Assembly (NCBI GenBank): GCA_040751775.1
Contig: JBFMGD010000044.1
Location: 1 to 25,281 of the forward strand
DNA from: JBFMGD01 sp040751775
GTDB taxonomy: Bacteria > Bacillota > Dethiobacteria > DTU022
Reading direction: 5' to 3'
DNA length: 25,281 nt
This document shows, one piece after another, positions 23,910-25,281 of the stretch (the stretch's first letter is position 1; every line of letters starts with the position of its first letter). A model generated the notes under the pieces. It did no database searches. It was given only the letters and a program-made list of their open reading frames with translations, and was not told the origin of the DNA. A program made the position numbers and the translations under genes.

Positions 23910-23916
23910 CTGTCAA
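23888..23916 (-). promoter_or_regulatory. Sigma-A type promoter of the RLP/mtn-like operon
   Basis: On the minus strand a consensus TTGACA (23911-23916) is followed after 17 bases by TATGTT (23888-23893), four of six matches to the -10 consensus. Transcription would begin near 23880, at the edge of the palindrome at 23860-23876. This leaves a leader of about 185 bases before the binding-protein start. The promoter lies only 47 bases from the transposase remnant, so part of it could be IS-derived. Confidence 0.65.
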
Positions 23917-23962
23917 TAAAAAATAACACTAATTTTATCCTAAATTCCCGGTAAAATTATAA

Positions 23963-24869
23963 CTATGCGTGAGGTCTAATCTTCAAACTTTCCATGATAT
24001 GACGTTGCGGTTTGGTGACTTCCGTAAGGATATGACCGTACTTGCCTGAAAAATGGATTTGAGTCAACGTCTCCATTTCTAAGAGGAGTTCGCGTACCGT
24101 GTATTTCTCGATGAGCCCGGTATCCCGCATCTTTTTGCGCAAAGCACTCATGAAGATAAGCGCAATGAACTGAACAAATAGCCTGCCGTCCATGGAAGCT
24201 GAACTGTGGATGCGAAGACGTTTCATGTCCAGCTGGTTTTTCAGGTCATCAAAACACTTCTCAACGGCGTCTTTGTTTCGGTACACCATAAGTGCTTCCA
24301 CGGGATCCTTGATATCGTTGGTCAGAATCACATAAAAACCTGCATAACGGTTTCGGTATTTCTGGATAGCTTCGTTGTTAAAGAGTACTTTTTTCCCCCC
24401 GTACCGGTGTCTCTTTGATAGTAAAGAAGGTTTTGTAGGCATCTTCGTGACCGCTGACAATCTGGCCACTTTCCAGTTCTTCTTTGTAGGTCAGCAGCTC
24501 TTCGGTAAAGCCGTCGATGGCAGCTGCTGCCGCATGGGCATTGTAGTACAGATGCACATAACAGCGACGACGTTCCTTTCCCCAGGGATACAGCTTTGTG
24601 TGGATGTATAGGATCTCACCGTCTAGTTTACGGTAGGCTTCTGGAGCCTGGATGGTATTCCGGGTCTCATCAATTAATTGTTGGACCCACTTAAGCCGGT
24701 TGGGGACTGCAAGAGTGAACTTGTCCCGAGCCGCCAGCAATTCATCCACATTCTTTTGGCTGTAAAAATCTTTGTCCATCACCAGATGCAGTTTGGACAG
24801 TTCCAAGAAGCTGATCTGTGGGAGTTTTTCCCCATCCCGGTTATAGCCGTGCTTGATGTATTCATTTAA
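23963..24869 (-). pseudogene. IS4-superfamily transposase, 5'-truncated and frameshifted
   Basis: Two frames form one protein. Frame one enters without a start codon after a TAA at 24870-24872. It reads YNRDGEKLPQISFLELSKL, VMDKDFYS (a DDE aspartate block) and on to TIKETPVRGEK near 24390. Frame two continues KVLFNNEAIQKYRNRYAGFY, DPVEALMVYRNKDAVEKCFDDLK and the C-terminus ending at 23963. YRNKDAVEKCFDDLK fits the IS4-type Y-2-(R/K)-3-E-6-K signature. The break is at a G6A6 tract (24389-24400), where removing one base restores the frame. The N-terminal part is missing, cut off by the IS end at 24881. Hence it is inactive, although the frame break itself could be a sequencing error. Confidence 0.82.
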
Positions 24870-24880
24870 TTAACCATTGT

Positions 24881-25281
24881 GTTTCCGCTAACCTATAAAG
24901 CCCGAAAGCTGACGGTATTGCCTGTCCAGAGTTAGCCATATATAATGACCATATAATTTTAGAGAAAGGAAAGACGCCCCTGGCGTGCTACTGTCCAGAT
25001 AGCACCAGAGGCGTCACCACCTAAGTATGGTCATTTTATCAGAATACGAGCTGATTGAAAACCCCACCAGGGGTGTTTTTTGTTAGGAGCGGGGAGCAGA
25101 ATTTTTGCCCTTGCTGTAGTGGCGAGCTGATAGTGATCGGCAGCCGGAAACGGACCTTTATCAACGAGGCCGGGGAGCGTGAAATTTTGATCATCCGCAG
25201 GCTTAGGTGCAAGAATTGTAAGCGGGTGCACCATGAGCTGCCGGATATCATAGTACCGTACAAGCGCTACAACAGCGAGAG
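24881..25281 (+). mobile_element. End and 5' part of a DUF6431-type insertion sequence (copy B)
   Basis: The element begins at about GTTTCCGCTAACC (24881) inside the truncated IS4-type transposase and continues past the window edge. It aligns with 8221-8400. It contains an imperfect hairpin (24973-25015; arms GACGCC...TGCTA and TAGCA...GGCGTC), then the ORF start at 25027. The insertion explains the missing 5' part of the neighbouring transposase. The right end and terminal repeats are outside the window. Confidence 0.65.
25027..25281 (+). pseudogene. DUF6431-type IS-encoded protein, N-terminal part, apparent frameshift, runs off window
   Basis: The frame from ATG 25027 reads MVILSEYELIENPTRGVF and then hits a stop at 25084-25086. 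Dropping one base in the T6 run at 25076-25081 joins it to a frame reading RSGEQNFCPCCSGELIVIGS, then LIIRRLRCKNCKRVHHELPD and IVPYKRYNSE at the window edge. The CPCC and CKNC pairs look like a zinc ribbon, followed by the typical HHELPD-I-VPYKRY block of proteins annotated as DUF6431, which I know as parts of Firmicutes insertion sequences. Copy A at 8365 opens with nearly the same N-terminus, supporting the 25027 start. An internal GTG at 25073 could also start the second frame. The break may be real decay or a homopolymer error. Confidence 0.65.

Noticed and set aside
23931..23958. AT-rich inverted repeat (AATTTTATCC ... GGTAAAATT) as a terminator or IS terminal repeat
   Set aside because: The stem is weak and imperfect, and the partner end of the IS is missing, so neither role can be supported.
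1..25281. CRISPR arrays, tRNA or rRNA genes, riboswitches
   Set aside because: I looked for regularly spaced repeats, tRNA-like cloverleaf ends and known riboswitch cores and saw none; this is by eye and would need Infernal/tRNAscan to confirm.

Overview
The window looks like chromosomal DNA of an anaerobic Gram-positive bacterium, probably a Clostridia/Peptococcaceae-type Firmicute. The reasons are strong GGAGG-type ribosome binding sites, TTG and GTG starts, lipoproteins with classical lipoboxes, a TagO/LCP/VanZ envelope set, and close MtnK/MtnA homologues. This assignment is inference; there is no rRNA or other phylogenetic marker in the window. Almost every gene lies on the minus strand.

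Region 1 (1-7908) is GC-rich and envelope-related. Reading on the minus strand it holds ugd, a repeat-containing lipoprotein, a VanZ-like protein, an LCP ligase, an orphan membrane protein, galU, tagO/wecA and the start of nnr. One divergent lipoprotein gene lies on the plus strand (7318-7908). Together these supply UDP-glucose, UDP-glucuronate and lipid-linked GlcNAc, and attach glycopolymers to the wall.

Region 2 (about 7980-9530) is a gene-poor junction of broken mobile elements. It contains a truncated two-ORF remnant, the end of a DUF6431-type IS, a frameshifted transposase tail, and the C-terminal third of an IS1634-like transposase.

Region 3 (9635-23916) is one long, less GC-rich minus-strand operon. 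It starts at a good promoter with an embedded 17-bp palindromic operator and ends at a hairpin at 9527-9559. In transcription order it encodes a sugar ABC importer (binding protein, ATPase, permease), a methylthioribose-kinase homologue (MtnK), MtnA, a DeoR regulator, a split transketolase, a RuBisCO-like protein (RLP), an LsrF thiolase homologue, a ribulose-phosphate-3-epimerase homologue, a FucU/RbsD mutarotase, a zinc alcohol/polyol dehydrogenase and a class II aldolase. I propose it imports and degrades 5-deoxyribose, methylthioribose or a similar 5-substituted ribose. MtnK and MtnA would give the 1-phospho-ribulose. An RLP isomerase (as known in Rhodospirillum rubrum) with Rpe would give 1-deoxy- or 1-methylthio-pentulose 5-phosphates. 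Oxidation at C4 of the deoxy compound gives exactly the LsrF substrate, which LsrF splits into acetyl-CoA and DHAP. The class II aldolase offers a second exit (DHAP plus an aldehyde). No mtnB/C/D/E methionine-salvage set is present. This combination is the most interesting system in the window.

Region 4 (23963-25281) is a 5'-truncated, frameshifted IS4-superfamily transposase interrupted by a second copy of the same IS end seen at 8221. The ~15-kb operon is therefore bracketed by direct repeats of one IS end, like a mobile or exchangeable island.
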